Shown here one piece after another: positions 41,892-52,453 of a stretch of DNA of 64,000 nucleotides. The DNA comes from Narthecium ossifragum. Lineage: Eukaryota; Streptophyta; Magnoliopsida; Dioscoreales; Nartheciaceae. The notes under the pieces are model-generated. The model did no database searches. It saw nothing but the letters and a program-made list of their open reading frames with translations, and had not been told where the DNA came from. The DNA lies in contig OY986967.1 of the NCBI GenBank assembly GCA_963920575.1, forward strand, positions 3,145,869-3,209,868, in the 5' to 3' direction. The stretch's first letter is position 1; each line of letters opens with the position of its first letter. The position numbers were made by a program, and so were the translations under genes.

Positions 41892-42520
41892 CTAGTAGGG
41901 TGTCCATGAAACCCACATGTCCGAGTCCGATTTGAAAATTTTCAATCCGAACCCGACCCAGCCCAAAACCAAGCCCGATCCTACCCGAGCCCGGTCAAGA
42001 TTGGGCTGGGTATGGGTATGGTGGTACCCAACCCAAGCCCAGCCCAAACCCGATCGCAAGCCCAACTAAATAGAGAAAGTGTCATTTTTTATATTTGTTT
42101 GACAAATGATGGTTCTTAATTGCAATTTTATTTATATTAAACCCCCACCACACACGTGGTTACATTCTCCTCTATTCCCAAAAATTCCTCCACGTCTCCC
42201 ACCTCCCCTCTTCTTTCTATGTACATGGGTCACCTTCCCCTCTAAAATTACATACCCAACTGCTTCCTCTTTCTAATATCCGGTGATGTTAGGTGTCGGT
42301 TCAGGCCCAAGCCCGAGTTGGATATATAGTGGGCTAGGCTTGGGTTTGACCGATGAGACCCAGTCCGAACCCACCTGATTCTTATATGGGCTTGGTCTTG
42401 GGCAAAGGTTGGCCCGGCCTGAATCTTGATATTGCATTGTGTTTTTTTTTGGGAGGGGGGGGGGTTTGAATATATGGGCTTGGGCTTGGGCCTGCCTGAG
42501 CCCGGCCCATGGATACCCCT
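41892..42520. mobile_element. hAT-like non-autonomous element upstream of FBT-3, 8-bp TSD
   Basis: The ends 'tagggtgtccatg' (41896) and 'catggatacccct' (42508) are inverted. The flanking octamers are TCTAGACG (41884-41891) and ACTAGACG (42521-42528), one mismatch apart, and fit the hAT pattern of 8 bp. The element splits the sequence 'tctagacgcac' that is continuous in FBT-2's flank at 21786, which confirms insertion. The inside is a C/G-run-rich degenerate repeat of 'gggcttgggc/cccaagccc' phrases with a G-run at 42456-42466. Confidence 0.7.
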
Positions 42521-42870
42521 ACTAGACGCACAGGCCAATCGCGTGGGGCAGTGCAGCAGCATCTATGACCGAGTGGCCCGAGTCAGGAATGCGTGTGGGG
42601 ATCATGGCAATGTGAAGTATATTGGTTAGCAGCAACTTATCATCCAGCTATTAAAGCATTTGTTAAGGAATGCGAGAAAGATGGGAATTTGGAGGGGAGA
42701 AAACAATGCACTATCATTAAGCTACATCACAGAGAAAGAGATCATGTTTCCAAACTGGAGGCTCTGAGTGTACCATCTCCAGCCGGAGAACAAAGAAATT
42801 TGGTTCATGTGTGTTACCGAGTAAAATACTCAAGCACTAGCTGGCATGTATCCATCGTTGATTCAAACAA
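42521..42870. repeat. Far upstream block shared with FBT-2 (21785-22060)
   Basis: Ordered matches include 'gtggcaatgtgaagtatattggttagcag', 'ttgttaaggaatg' and 'agagatcatgtttccaaact'. It marks the right edge of the duplicated FBT unit. Open frames in it are not conserved between copies. Confidence 0.75.
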
Positions 42871-43080
42871 GCAACAATGATCTAATGATCCAAAATCATG
42901 GTACCAACGGCACCGTACAGGCGCGACAGGTGGGCGAATCAGCAACAATGCTAGTGGAATCATCACGTACAAGACCACGCAAGCAAGAAAGCGTCGGTCA
43001 ATGGGGGAGGATGTACATTAAATGCAACTCGACGCCCTAGTTCAAACCCCATCATCACGCCAACTTTGCATTTATTACGA

Positions 43081-43480
43081 TACAATCCAATGGTACGATA
43101 CTCGAGGTTTCGGGCTATCCTTTACAACCTAAACCCGGACTAAACAACCCCGAGGTCAAAGCTATCCATGTGGGTATTGATCTCGAAGCTAAACGACCTC
43201 GAAGACGGATCACCAATATGAAACCAATCCCGAGACCAAACAACCTCAAGATCAAGGCATCAAACAACCTCAAGGTCGAGGCGTTCTAGATCGAGGCAAT
43301 AAGCAACCTCGAAGTCGAGGCATTAAGCAACCTCGAGATCGAGACACTAAACAATCTCAAGGTCGAAGCATTCTAGGTTGAGAATCTAAACAACCTAAAA
43401 GTCAAAGAACCATAGGGAACCCTGGTTCGAGAATTGTGCAACCTTGAAGTTGAGGCACTGTCATAATAATTGGCCACGTG
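43081..43480 (+). repeat. Degenerate minisatellite of about 30 bp (CTCGAGGTCGAGG type)
   Basis: Repeats of 'aagcaacctcgaagtcgaggcatt' type from about 43130 to 43460. Together with the region after LTR E (47611-47960, which has a TATA box 'agtataaaagctttg' at 47711) it looks like one older LTR that LTR E entered. Confidence 0.55.
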
Positions 43481-43488
43481 TCAAGATG

Positions 43489-46400
43489 TGTCACACCCCG
43501 AGCCAGAAAACCCATCCGGTCCGGGGCGTAAGGGTCCTAAACTCTAAAATCAAACGGCGAGAGCCTCCCTTGTAAATTTCACTTTTAAACCTGGTGCACG
43601 ATTATAATATTCATAAATAATTTAAACTATCATATCATCAAATCATAATAGAAATTAACTGCTACAATACTCAATTAACTTTTGAATGATACAATAATGG
43701 TACATGTCCTCTAAGTACATCAATCTCTGATCATTTTACATCAAATTGAAATACAAATGCATTTCTCGTTTAGATTACAATTTATATATTTAAACCTGTA
43801 TATTAATTGAATAAGATAAGCTGATGATATCCTCGATCTCACACATCACCAAGGGGAGTGCCGCCTCCACGCCGCAACTACCTGAAAAAGAAGGAACTGC
43901 ATCGACCTGCATCGCCAATGCAGCCCGGGTAGGAGTGAGCAACAAAGCTCAGTAGGGTTCTACTTTACGACACACTGAAGGGAGGAAAACAACAACTGTG
44001 ATGTCTCTCCGCCTAAGTCTAAGGAGGCCAAGGAACAGTAACATGCAGAATCACCCTTACCCAAGCAGGATTCCCATGTCTTGTGGACCCACGTCGGGAA
44101 CGCATCGACATCCATCCTTAGCACTAGGCATTGGGGAAACAACACGACCTTTAAACCTCAATAACAATATAATATTTTAGTCCGACTACCTAATAATCCT
44201 CGAATGATAATTAGTCAATCAGCATCACAATCGCATCCTAAATTACTGTCTACCCAAACCCGGTCCTAGGGCTAGATCCGAACCACCCGAAGCCTCGGAT
44301 CGACGAAACCCCTATTCGCCCACGCCCTAACCTTATGCTTCTAATGCAAACAGATGCATGCAATGCTCAGGCACAGGAATACAGGAATAGTAGCATGCAA
44401 TAATATGCCAAGACAACATACACGGGCTAGGCGAAGCATCAAGCTTGTCGGAGGATAAGCATAGCATGGGTCTACATCAAATAAAGATCTATCTAATACA
44501 AATAACAGCAACACATGCTGTAAACAAGCAGCTATACAATTCAATCTAAATTTCGGCATTACGACAACTTAAACAACCATCTCCCGAAATTCTACAAAGG
44601 GGCACACCCACCAGCCACACAATTACAACAATCAACCACAAATACAATATACATCAACTAGAGCACACCTTCGACCCATTTAATTATCTAAACATCCCAA
44701 GGGGCATGACTCCCTTAGCTCAACCACAAGCCAAGTATACATGTATACAATACGATGTAAATAAGCATGACATGCGATTAATTGTTAATTGAACAAGACT
44801 GATTTATAACTAACCAAACATGTCGAAATCAAACAATTAGGGGCTGTTTGGTTTGGAAAACATTTTCATATTTTCTATTTTTGTTTTCATTTTCTGTTTT
44901 CTGTTTTTATTTTCTGAAAATGAAAATATGAAACATGTTTGGTTTAAAATGTTGAAAACTCTTTTCTGAAAATGAAAACATGCATATATAATTGGTTTGT
45001 AAGTGTAATTTTTGTTTTTAATGGGTTTAATTTTATAAGCTAGTTATTATTATTTATTTTATATTTATGTATGTTATAGATTACTAGTATATGAGTTTTA
45101 TATCTTTTTATAATTAATTACTATTTTGAAACCATTGAATCTCATGATTTCTTTTGATATAAGTATATATTCATATATTAAAGTAATAATTTTTTCATAA
45201 ATACATAAGTTTAACTCTTAATTTTAGCAAAATAGTATAAACTAGATTTTAACAAAGTATATTTTCATATCTGGACGGGTGGAATTGAGCATGATCAGAT
45301 CTGAACGGCTCAGATCGTCTGATTGGATTGGAAGAGGGGTGGAAGAGGGAAGCAGATCGAATGGCTGTGAATCGCCGGACTTGGATCGGCGGCGAGGGAG
45401 GGTTGCCGGAGGTTGGGACCCACAGAGGAGGGGTCGTCTGGGCCTAAGGACTCGATCCACCGGACTGGATCGTCCTTTGCGGCGTAGTATACGGTGGAAT
45501 CAAGGAGCTCGATGCCGGAGGTGTTTGGGGAAGGAGGTCGGGGTGCTTGGTGTAGTGGAACAGGGATCGGGGCTCGAAGTCGTGGCGATCGTCGGCGTGA
45601 ACGGCAAAGAGGTGGCGGTGGGCTTGACCGCGACGAGGGCTTGGTGGACTAGAACGGCGACCGGGACCCGGAGTCATGGGTCGTGGCGATCGCCGCCTTG
45701 AGATGCTTGGGGCAGTGTGGGTGGTTGTGGATTTGGACGGTGACGGAGATGCTTGGGGCGGCATGAACAGCGAAGGAGGTGGTTGGGGTCGTGGTTGTGG
45801 GCTTGGACGGCGACGGAGATGCTTGGGGCGGTGTGAACGGCGAAGGAGCTGGCGTGGGGTCTGGTGGTGGGCTTGGATGGCGACGAGGGCGGCCGGAGCA
45901 TGGATATTGGTTGCCAGCAGCTCCGGCGCTCGCGAGAGACATCGGGAGATCCTTCGGATGAGAGATGGGCATGGGTCGCGATGGGGGAGAGGAAAACGAT
46001 GTAATAACGTTTTCATGTTTCCCAGAAAACATTGTTTTCATTTTTCAGAAAATATTTTCAGCAACTAAGAACCAAACATGATTTCAATCCCGTTTTCTGT
46101 TTTCATGAAAATGAATACAGAAAACATCTAAACCAAACATGGCCTTAGTCATCTAAAAACCCCCAATTAGAACATGCTAACCCTCGAGATCACTAGGAAT
46201 ACTAATTGAATGTATCTTGAAGACTTAAACACGGTAACACATAAATAATCCATTAAAAAGCCAAATTCTGGATTTCTACATTAAACCCTAGTTAGAGGCG
46301 ATGGAATCTTATCAATTTGACGTCCAAAGGACGTCGAATTGGAAATTAAACTTGGGCAAATGTATATTAGCATACTAGAAACATGCAGCCCAAGAATCGG

Positions 46401-47610
46401 ATCTAATTGATGTCTAATTTCCATAGATTTTACTAATCAATTTCTTAATCTCTGTTTCGCAGCAGTTTAGGAAACAATTCGCCCAAAATCGTACAAAAAT
46501 CGAAAAATCACAAAACCAGCGGCAATCGAAAGAGAACTCGATGATCTACAACTTTCATCTTGAAAGTTTCACGAGATCATGCTCACACATCTCACAAATC
46601 GAGCTTGAACGCGACTGTTCATCAAAGAACAGAGATACGATAAAATCCGGGAATAAATGCTTAGAAAACCCAAATAAATCACCATCAAATCCTAAGAACA
46701 TCTACCAGATGAAGAACATGCATCACAGAGCAATCTAGAAGAGAAGCAATCAAAGACCTAGGTGGAAACCCTACCTGAAAACGCAATCCAAGCTAAATCC
46801 GGCTGAAGACTACCTCCTCCATCGTCGTCGTCGCCTCTGGCTTGCCGGGGATCCGCTGGGAATTGCCGAAGTCCGCCGGGAGCCGTCCGACGTCGAACTC
46901 CACTCGCGACGGGAAGAGGAAAGAGAGGGGGATGGTGTCGGATCTGAGAGGGAGAGGGGTTCCGCAGGTAGAGAGACGTGAGGATGAGCTCGGGGAGGAG
47001 CGGCGGTGGACGACGGCGGCGAAGAAGCTCCGGAGAGGAGAGATCGGCGGAGAGGATCTCGGATCTGAGCTTCTCGGGAGGGAGAGAGCTCGGGGGAGAG
47101 GAGCACTGGCCGGATCTGAGGAGAGGGAGCTCGAAGGAGACGACGGGCGGCAACGGTGGCGAAGGAGCTCCGGAGAAGAGGGGAGACGCCGGCGTCGTCG
47201 CGAGCGGAGGAGAAGAAATGAGAAAAAGAGAGATGTCGGGCATGGGGGAGAAGAAAAGGAAAAAAGAGAGAGAGAGAAGGGGTTTAGCAACTTAAGTGGC
47301 TAAACCAACCTAGTCTAGTCAGTTTAATCGAACCGAGTCCGATTAAACTCCAAATTGCGATATCTCTTCGCAATCCTGTTTGGATCTGTCGATCCCGAAC
47401 ACTCATGCTGAGTCTATTCAATCACTTACATCAATCCAAAACAGTGTGTGCACTATGCGAGTGTGAAACCAACTCCACAATGGCAAATTACCAAAATACT
47501 CTTGAAGCAGCTACGATCGAAGCGATCGTTAAAGGCCAACCGAGCCAAACCACAAAACTAGACCTTCAACGTAACACGGTCGGACCGGGTTAGAGGTACG
47601 ATTCCTCACA
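43489..47610 (-). mobile_element. Solo LTR E (relative of LTR A), minus orientation, TSD AGATG
   Basis: On the minus strand it begins TGTGAGGAATCGTACC and ends CTCGGGGTGTGACA. AGATG lies on both sides (43484-43488 and 47611-47615). The 43880-43990 part matches LTR D ('gcagcccgggtaggagtgagc' and following). Without the nested element at 44840-46144 the LTR is about 2.8 kb. Its 46790-47290 part is GC-rich leader sequence with open frames on both strands but no protein family. Unlike A, B and C it lacks obvious GATCGATC arrays. Confidence 0.88.
44840..46144. mobile_element. PIF/Harbinger-like non-autonomous element nested in LTR E, TSD TTA
   Basis: GGGGCTGTTTGGTTTGGAAA at the left is inverted at the right (TAAACCAAACATGGCC); TTA flanks both ends (44837-44839 and 46145-46147). 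The outer parts are AT-rich ('ttttcattttctg'), the inner 45270-46000 GC-rich with repeats of 'cttggggcggtgtgaacggcgaagga' type. The GC core stays open on both strands but shows no known domain; it may be captured exon or UTR sequence. Confidence 0.82.
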
Positions 47611-47960
47611 AGATGGCAGCAAGATCCGACCCAAGATGAGGACTACGAAGGGTCGTGGATCGTTGGTCGTGGGTAATGGTTAGCAATTGCCACGTATATG
47701 CGGCAATCCGAAGTATAAAAGCTTTGAAGACAGAGGAAGGAATGACCCCGAATAAAAACCATAACTTTTCTACTATTGTTTCTTTAGCTACTTTACTAGT
47801 CTGTACTCTTAGGATTCTCCTACCAGTTGCTTTCCTTAGAGCTGTAATCCATTAGTTGTTATTTCAATGGAAGTAAGTAGTTAGTTTTTCCTGCTTTACT
47901 CTACTTGCTTTCTTTAATTCTAGGAGTAGTGTACTCACTCTTAGGAATAGCTCGATTATC
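47611..47960 (+). mobile_element. Right part of the older LTR interrupted by LTR E
   Basis: 'agtataaaagctttgaag' (47711) is a good TATA box, followed by a leader and T-rich end, as in a promoter/R/U5 region. It joins the minisatellite at 43081-43480 once LTR E is removed. Confidence 0.45.
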
Positions 47961-47966
47961 TCTTAG

Positions 47967-48260
47967 CCCTTGTTTGGTTGGGGGTTAAGGGGGTTAGAGT
48001 TAAGGGGGTTAGGGGTAAAAAAGTGGGGATAAGAAATGGGAGTAAACTTAACCCACTTTGGCGTTTGGCTCAGAAGCAGGGGTAGATTAGTGGGTTAAGC
48101 TTTGGATAAGGGTAAGAACACTCCCATGTATATAAAATATATAATATTATATTTATGGGTAACCTAGTGGGTTAAGATTAGAATATTTGAATTAATTATT
48201 AAGTTAATTAAAATATGTGTATGTAAAGTGCATACATAAGATAATATATCAACTATCCAA
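47967..48260. mobile_element. Fragment of a 'GTTTGGTTGGGGGTTAAGGG' TIR element
   Basis: 'cccttgtttggttgggggttaagggggtta' and 'gggtaaaaaagtggggataag' match, in reverse complement, the right end of the element at 37533-38801. Its other end was not found. Confidence 0.45.
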
Positions 48261-48539
48261 TGGCTTTATTTCTTAGTCATCGCTAGCTCACAGTCTACCT
48301 CGGCACCACCACCACAACCAATTTGTGTTACAATCAATTCCTAGAACACCGGCTAACCCATCTTTCGCTATTCCACTATTAAGTTAAGTTTTCGGTATTT
48401 GTGCACTGAACTGTATAAAATTTACACTATTATATTGTTACATAAAATGGAGTAAAAATATATTATAGTAAAGTATAATATTACTACCCCACCCGTCTTG
48501 TTCGACGCCTCCACCGGCGAATCCTTCTCAACTAACGCC

Positions 48540-48690
48540 TGCTTACCCGCCATCGGCGGCAAACGCCCACTCTTTCGCCATCGTGTGCAACGATGCCCGC
48601 CCCGCCTCCACCAGATCGTATAGCTCGGCGGTGTTGAAGCCGTTTTTGCCGGCGCTGTCACCGCCAACGATGTACATGTGACCTCCACCT
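48540..48690 (-). pseudogene. Kelch-type fragment
   Basis: The minus frame reads HMYIVGGDSAGKNGFNTAEL followed by YDLVEAG. The VGG...NTAE-YD pattern is that of one kelch beta-propeller blade. The frame then meets a stop. An isolated captured or decayed fragment; family assignment rests on one motif. Confidence 0.4.
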
Positions 48691-48849
48691 ATGACATTAA
48701 GAATCGTATCTCAAGGTGGCATAGCATGATCATGTGTCGTGGTTGTAAACATCAATCCAACCCCATAAGGACCCACTTATATTAATATAATAATAATATT
48801 TTATTATATATTATTAGAATATATAAAATGAATACATATGAAATATGTT

Positions 48850-49094
48850 CCAACCATATATAGGACATCATCTGATTCTTTATGAGCAGGAACAGCTTTG
48901 ACGTTGAAGACGACCCATGTTTGCTCTTTTGCTCTAACAAGCTCTTTATTCGTTCGTTTTAGCACCAAAGTGGAGATAAGCATCATTTAGGGCTCTTAAA
49001 CCTGAAATACAATAAAGACCATCAAACTAGCATTGCTTGGAGGCTAACAAGACTCAGTTAAAAGGGGTAATTGTGTATTTTTCATGCGTTATCA
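48850..49094 (+). mobile_element. 3' end of a TGACACGCC...TTATCA-family LTR
   Basis: Matches the last 245 bp of the LTR at 53380-54971 with about 80-85% identity by eye ('aggctaacaagactcagttaaaagg' versus 'gagactaacgagacctagttaaaagg', ending 'cgttatca'). The 5' part is missing. Confidence 0.7.
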
Positions 49095-49139
49095 GGATCC
49101 GAGGGACAACCGGTGCGGTGTGGATCGGTTAATCAACCG

Positions 49140-49992
49140 ATACACACCGAACCATTGGATTGATACAGATCCGATGGTTAAAAAAAAACTTCATCTTTGT
49201 GAGCTCCTCGCCGGACTCCGGTAGCGACCTCGAGCTCGTAGGGCATGGAGGCCTCGTCGGGTACCGTCGGGGAGGAATAGGAGGTACATGGGACTTTGTC
49301 GCTGGTGGATCTTAGGAGGACCTTGGCAAGGTGAGGCGTCCGAGTGGCCATGGACCAGCGTTGGAAATCGTTGGGGAAAATTCTTGGCGTCGGGGGGGTG
49401 CTAGATCCAGGGGAAATGGAGGATCGACCACGATGGTTGATGGCCGGGGTTGACGTCAGAGGCGACAGGGAAGACCCTCGCCGACGAAGGGGATCTCAGC
49501 TGAGATCGAGACGGCGACGGGGAGGAGCAGGGGACGCCGCGAGTGGCTGCGCGTTGGTGGAGTGGAGAGGGTAGGGGTTTGCCGCGGGTAGCCGCGGCTT
49601 CACCGGAGAAGGAGGGAGTGGGTTGCGAGGTTTCGCCTGAAGGAATAGGTACTCGTCGGGATGGAGGAGAAGGTGGGTGGAGGAATGGGGAGAGGTGGAG
49701 AAGGTGCTGAGTATGGTCAGAGTGTGGAGCTCACCGGAGAGGATGAGCTCGCCGGAGGTAGAGATGGCTCGCGAGGAGATGACTGGTGGTGTCTACCGGG
49801 ATTATGGGGTTGGTGCTTGCAATGAGAGGGGAAGAGAAAGAGAGAGATAAACCAAGCTGGGAGAAGCTGGATCTGGTGTCGGGGTTGCAGAGGGAGGCCG
49901 CGAGGGGAGTCTGCCGAGGAGCTGGATATGATCTTGACCATAGTTTTTTTTAAACCGTCCGATCTAGACCGATCCGACGGAGCGGTGTGCAT
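49140..49992. mobile_element. TIR element with 51-bp inverted ends and GC-rich core
   Basis: The left end 49140-49190 (ATACACACCGAACC...GGTTAAAAAAAAACT) is the inverted match of 49942-49992, about 80% identical over 51 bp. The 750-bp core is GC-rich (GGCGAGG phrases, CTCGCCGG), open in several frames and without a known domain. This is the build of a Pack-MULE or similar gene-fragment carrier. No clear target duplication was found. Confidence 0.6.
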
Positions 49993-50133
49993 ATAAATTC
50001 CCCGTAAAGAATATTCAGACTACTCTCAATTTGGTGAAAATCAGTCTTCGCCCACTAGACCGCTAACCACGACTACACCATTCCACTACATTGACACAGT
50101 ACATGTTCAACTTAGGAAGCTACGTCAGATACA

Positions 50134-50430
50134 TCATCGCAAGAAGAAAATCATAAGTACGATAACAATTATTGCGACAAGTACATAGCAAACAGTAGAA
50201 GAAAACAATGGACTAGGGTCAACACGTGTCGTGGTTGACTTCGCATAAGATGTTGTGGTCACTCCCTCGTAATAAGCCCTGTTGTAATCTTCAAAAGATT
50301 GGGATGGTTCAGCCAAAGTTTTAAATTTGCGATAACATGCACTTCGGTACATGTCAACTTCTGCGTGACACTCATGCCACGTTGCATAGATTCCTGGCCT
50401 CCGACCTCGGTAGACGACATAATAACTCAT
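50134..50430 (-). CDS. Small protein: viroplasmin/RNase H1 N-terminal domain plus C-terminal membrane anchor
   Basis: An intact ORF of 98 aa from ATG (50430) to TGA (50134). Residues 3-45 (YYVVYRGRRPGIYATWHECH, then a YRKFKTLAE block) fit the caulimovirus viroplasmin/RNase H1 N-terminal fold, known to bind RNA-DNA or double-stranded RNA. Residues about 76-95 are a run of Val/Ile/Leu/Phe, a probable tail anchor, followed by LR. There is no RNase H catalytic domain. The ATG follows directly after 'ttgtttttgtag', a good splice acceptor, and the transposase ORF upstream ends 90 bp away in 'aatag-gtgagg', a good donor, so one transcript could cover both. It is the only intact ORF beside the decayed Harbinger genes. 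It may be a third gene of the element or a neighbouring host gene. No other pararetroviral gene lies nearby. Confidence 0.55.
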   Translation of the reverse strand: MSYYVVYRGRRPGIYATWHECHAEVDMYRSACYRKFKTLAEPSQSFEDYNRAYYEGVTTTSYAKSTTTRVDPSPLFSSTVCYVLVAIIVIVLMIFFLR

Positions 50431-52453
50431 CTACAAAAACAATTCAAGGAAATTAAATAAAATTCCGCAATAAAAGATAAACATATGTGATAAGCAACAA
50501 GTGTATACTCTACAAACCTCACCTATTCACCCACAATTCTAGTGCAATTCTGTCACGCAATAAATCACCCTCACGAGATTCTTCTAACTGAGATGTTGAT
50601 TGTGGATGTCTACGTGGATGTTCATTTTCCGCCGCTTGTACAGGTTGTGAGAGATCAGATTGACGTAAAAGGCCATCACGTGGATGATTTCTTATGATAT
50701 AGTTATGCATTAGGCAACATGCCATTACTATCTTCGTTTGCACTAAGAAGGGATATGGTTGCATTATTCGTAGTATCTTAAAACACTGCTTCAGATTTCC
50801 AAATGACCTTTCAACGTGATTACATAATTGTGCATGACGAATGGTTGTAAATGTCCTTAGGGTCAACATATCCACGAGTCCGGCCACCACGGACATACGC
50901 GAATTCGCCAATATGTTACCGTGATCCTCTGTATGGTGCCAGAAATTTTCGAGTGTTTGCATAACCTGAATCGACTAGGTAGAATTTACCTACAAGTGAC
51001 CGCATCGTCATTGTTAGATCAAGTCATTAGAGCAAATATATAAGCGCATTTGACGAGACTGAAATACCTTCTGGAACTGTGAGATATCTTCAATTGCCGT
51101 ATTTAAGACATGCATATCTGACGCTAAACCTTCCCAGCCGGGAATGACAAGGAGAAATTGTAAATCGAAGTCCACGACACCCATAATATTCTGTGATATG
51201 GTCCCCTTGCGGTTACAAAATCTCGGTTGCAGGTCTCTGCTAACAATTGCATGAATATGTGTGAGGACCCGTCCCTCTATCCCCGTGGCTTGTTGTTCAC
51301 TCCAAGGGCAATTTCGGAAATTGCGCCTTGGCGGTCGTTCCACACTGGGTGTGCACACACAGACCTTGTTTGATGCTTGTGTTTGTTTAGAAAGGTTAGG
51401 TGAACCCGGGATCGGAAGACCTGGGCTTGGGCTTGAGTCTCAGCCCAAGGATGCCTTTCTGGGCAAGGGAGATCGATCTCATTTGGTGGTGAGATCGATC
51501 TGGCCTTGCTATCCAGATCGATCTGGCATGGCATGCAGATCGATCTCTCTGTGCCTAAAAGTCATTGGCGGTGGAGTTCGAAGGACGGCCACGGCGATGG
51601 CCGTCGCTTCCCCTGTCAGGGGAGGGGAGACTTTTGCTCCCCTCCTTCGCCTTTCCCCCCGCCTTCGTCGGCTTTCCCCGGCCTTATCCCCTTCCCCTCC
51701 TCCTTTTCTTTCTCTGCTTCCTTCTTCTTCCTCCCGGCCCTGTTTTCTTCCCCTGTTCCGGCAGCCCTTTCCCCCTCCGTTCTCCCTCCTCCGGCCACCG
51801 TTCTCGGAGCTTGAAGGCTTGTTGGAACCGTGACGGCGTGAGGATGATCCTAGGCTAGGCTTCGTGGATCGAGGCAGCTCTGTGGAGGTAGGGTTCTTAC
51901 TCGAAAACTCCGGTTACTTTTGAAGGTTTGAAATCCGGTTTTGATTTCAATGGATCTCCTTGTGGAGTTGATGTTTTCCGATTTTGAAGCCTTGAGAAGC
52001 TTCGTGGTGCTTGGATCTACCAACCCACCTAGTTTGGTGAGGTTTGGTTGCGGATTCCGGAGGCATTCCTCGCTGTCCGGCCGCCGGTGCACCCATCCGG
52101 ATCGATCTCATGGGATGAGATCGATCTCGTTGGGGCTGGCCTGCCCCGCCTGAGCGAGAGCGATCTCCCTAGGAGGGAGATCGATCTCTTGGCGGCTGGC
52201 GTCAGTGCGTCCTACGTCACCTATGAGATCGATCTCCATATGGGTGGAGATCGATCCCGCGGGGTGACCAGGACTGGTACCTATCGCCTCGAGGCAGATC
52301 GATCTCATTTCTACATGAGATCGATCTCCTTCGATGCAGGGAGGACTTTTATTCGTTTTAATTGCTGTTTTGCCCTCGGGGCTTACTATGTTTTCTTATC
52401 CTGCATGTGTGCTTATTATTACTGTTTTGTGGTGGAACCGAGAGGGTGATGCC

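Noticed and set aside
45279..46068. Open frames of 130-190 codons in the Harbinger-like element
   Set aside because: They come from GC-rich repeats ('ggcgaaggag' type) and lie antisense to one another. A captured exon is possible but no frame is better than another.
46758..47303. Open frames of 150-165 codons within LTR E
   Set aside because: GC/GA-rich leader sequence of the LTR; open on both strands, no domain.
50134..50430. Endogenous pararetrovirus insertion
   Set aside because: Only the viroplasmin-type fold is present. No movement, coat, protease, RT or RNase H region is nearby, and the fold also occurs in cellular RNase H1. Kept as a cellular/transposon ORF.
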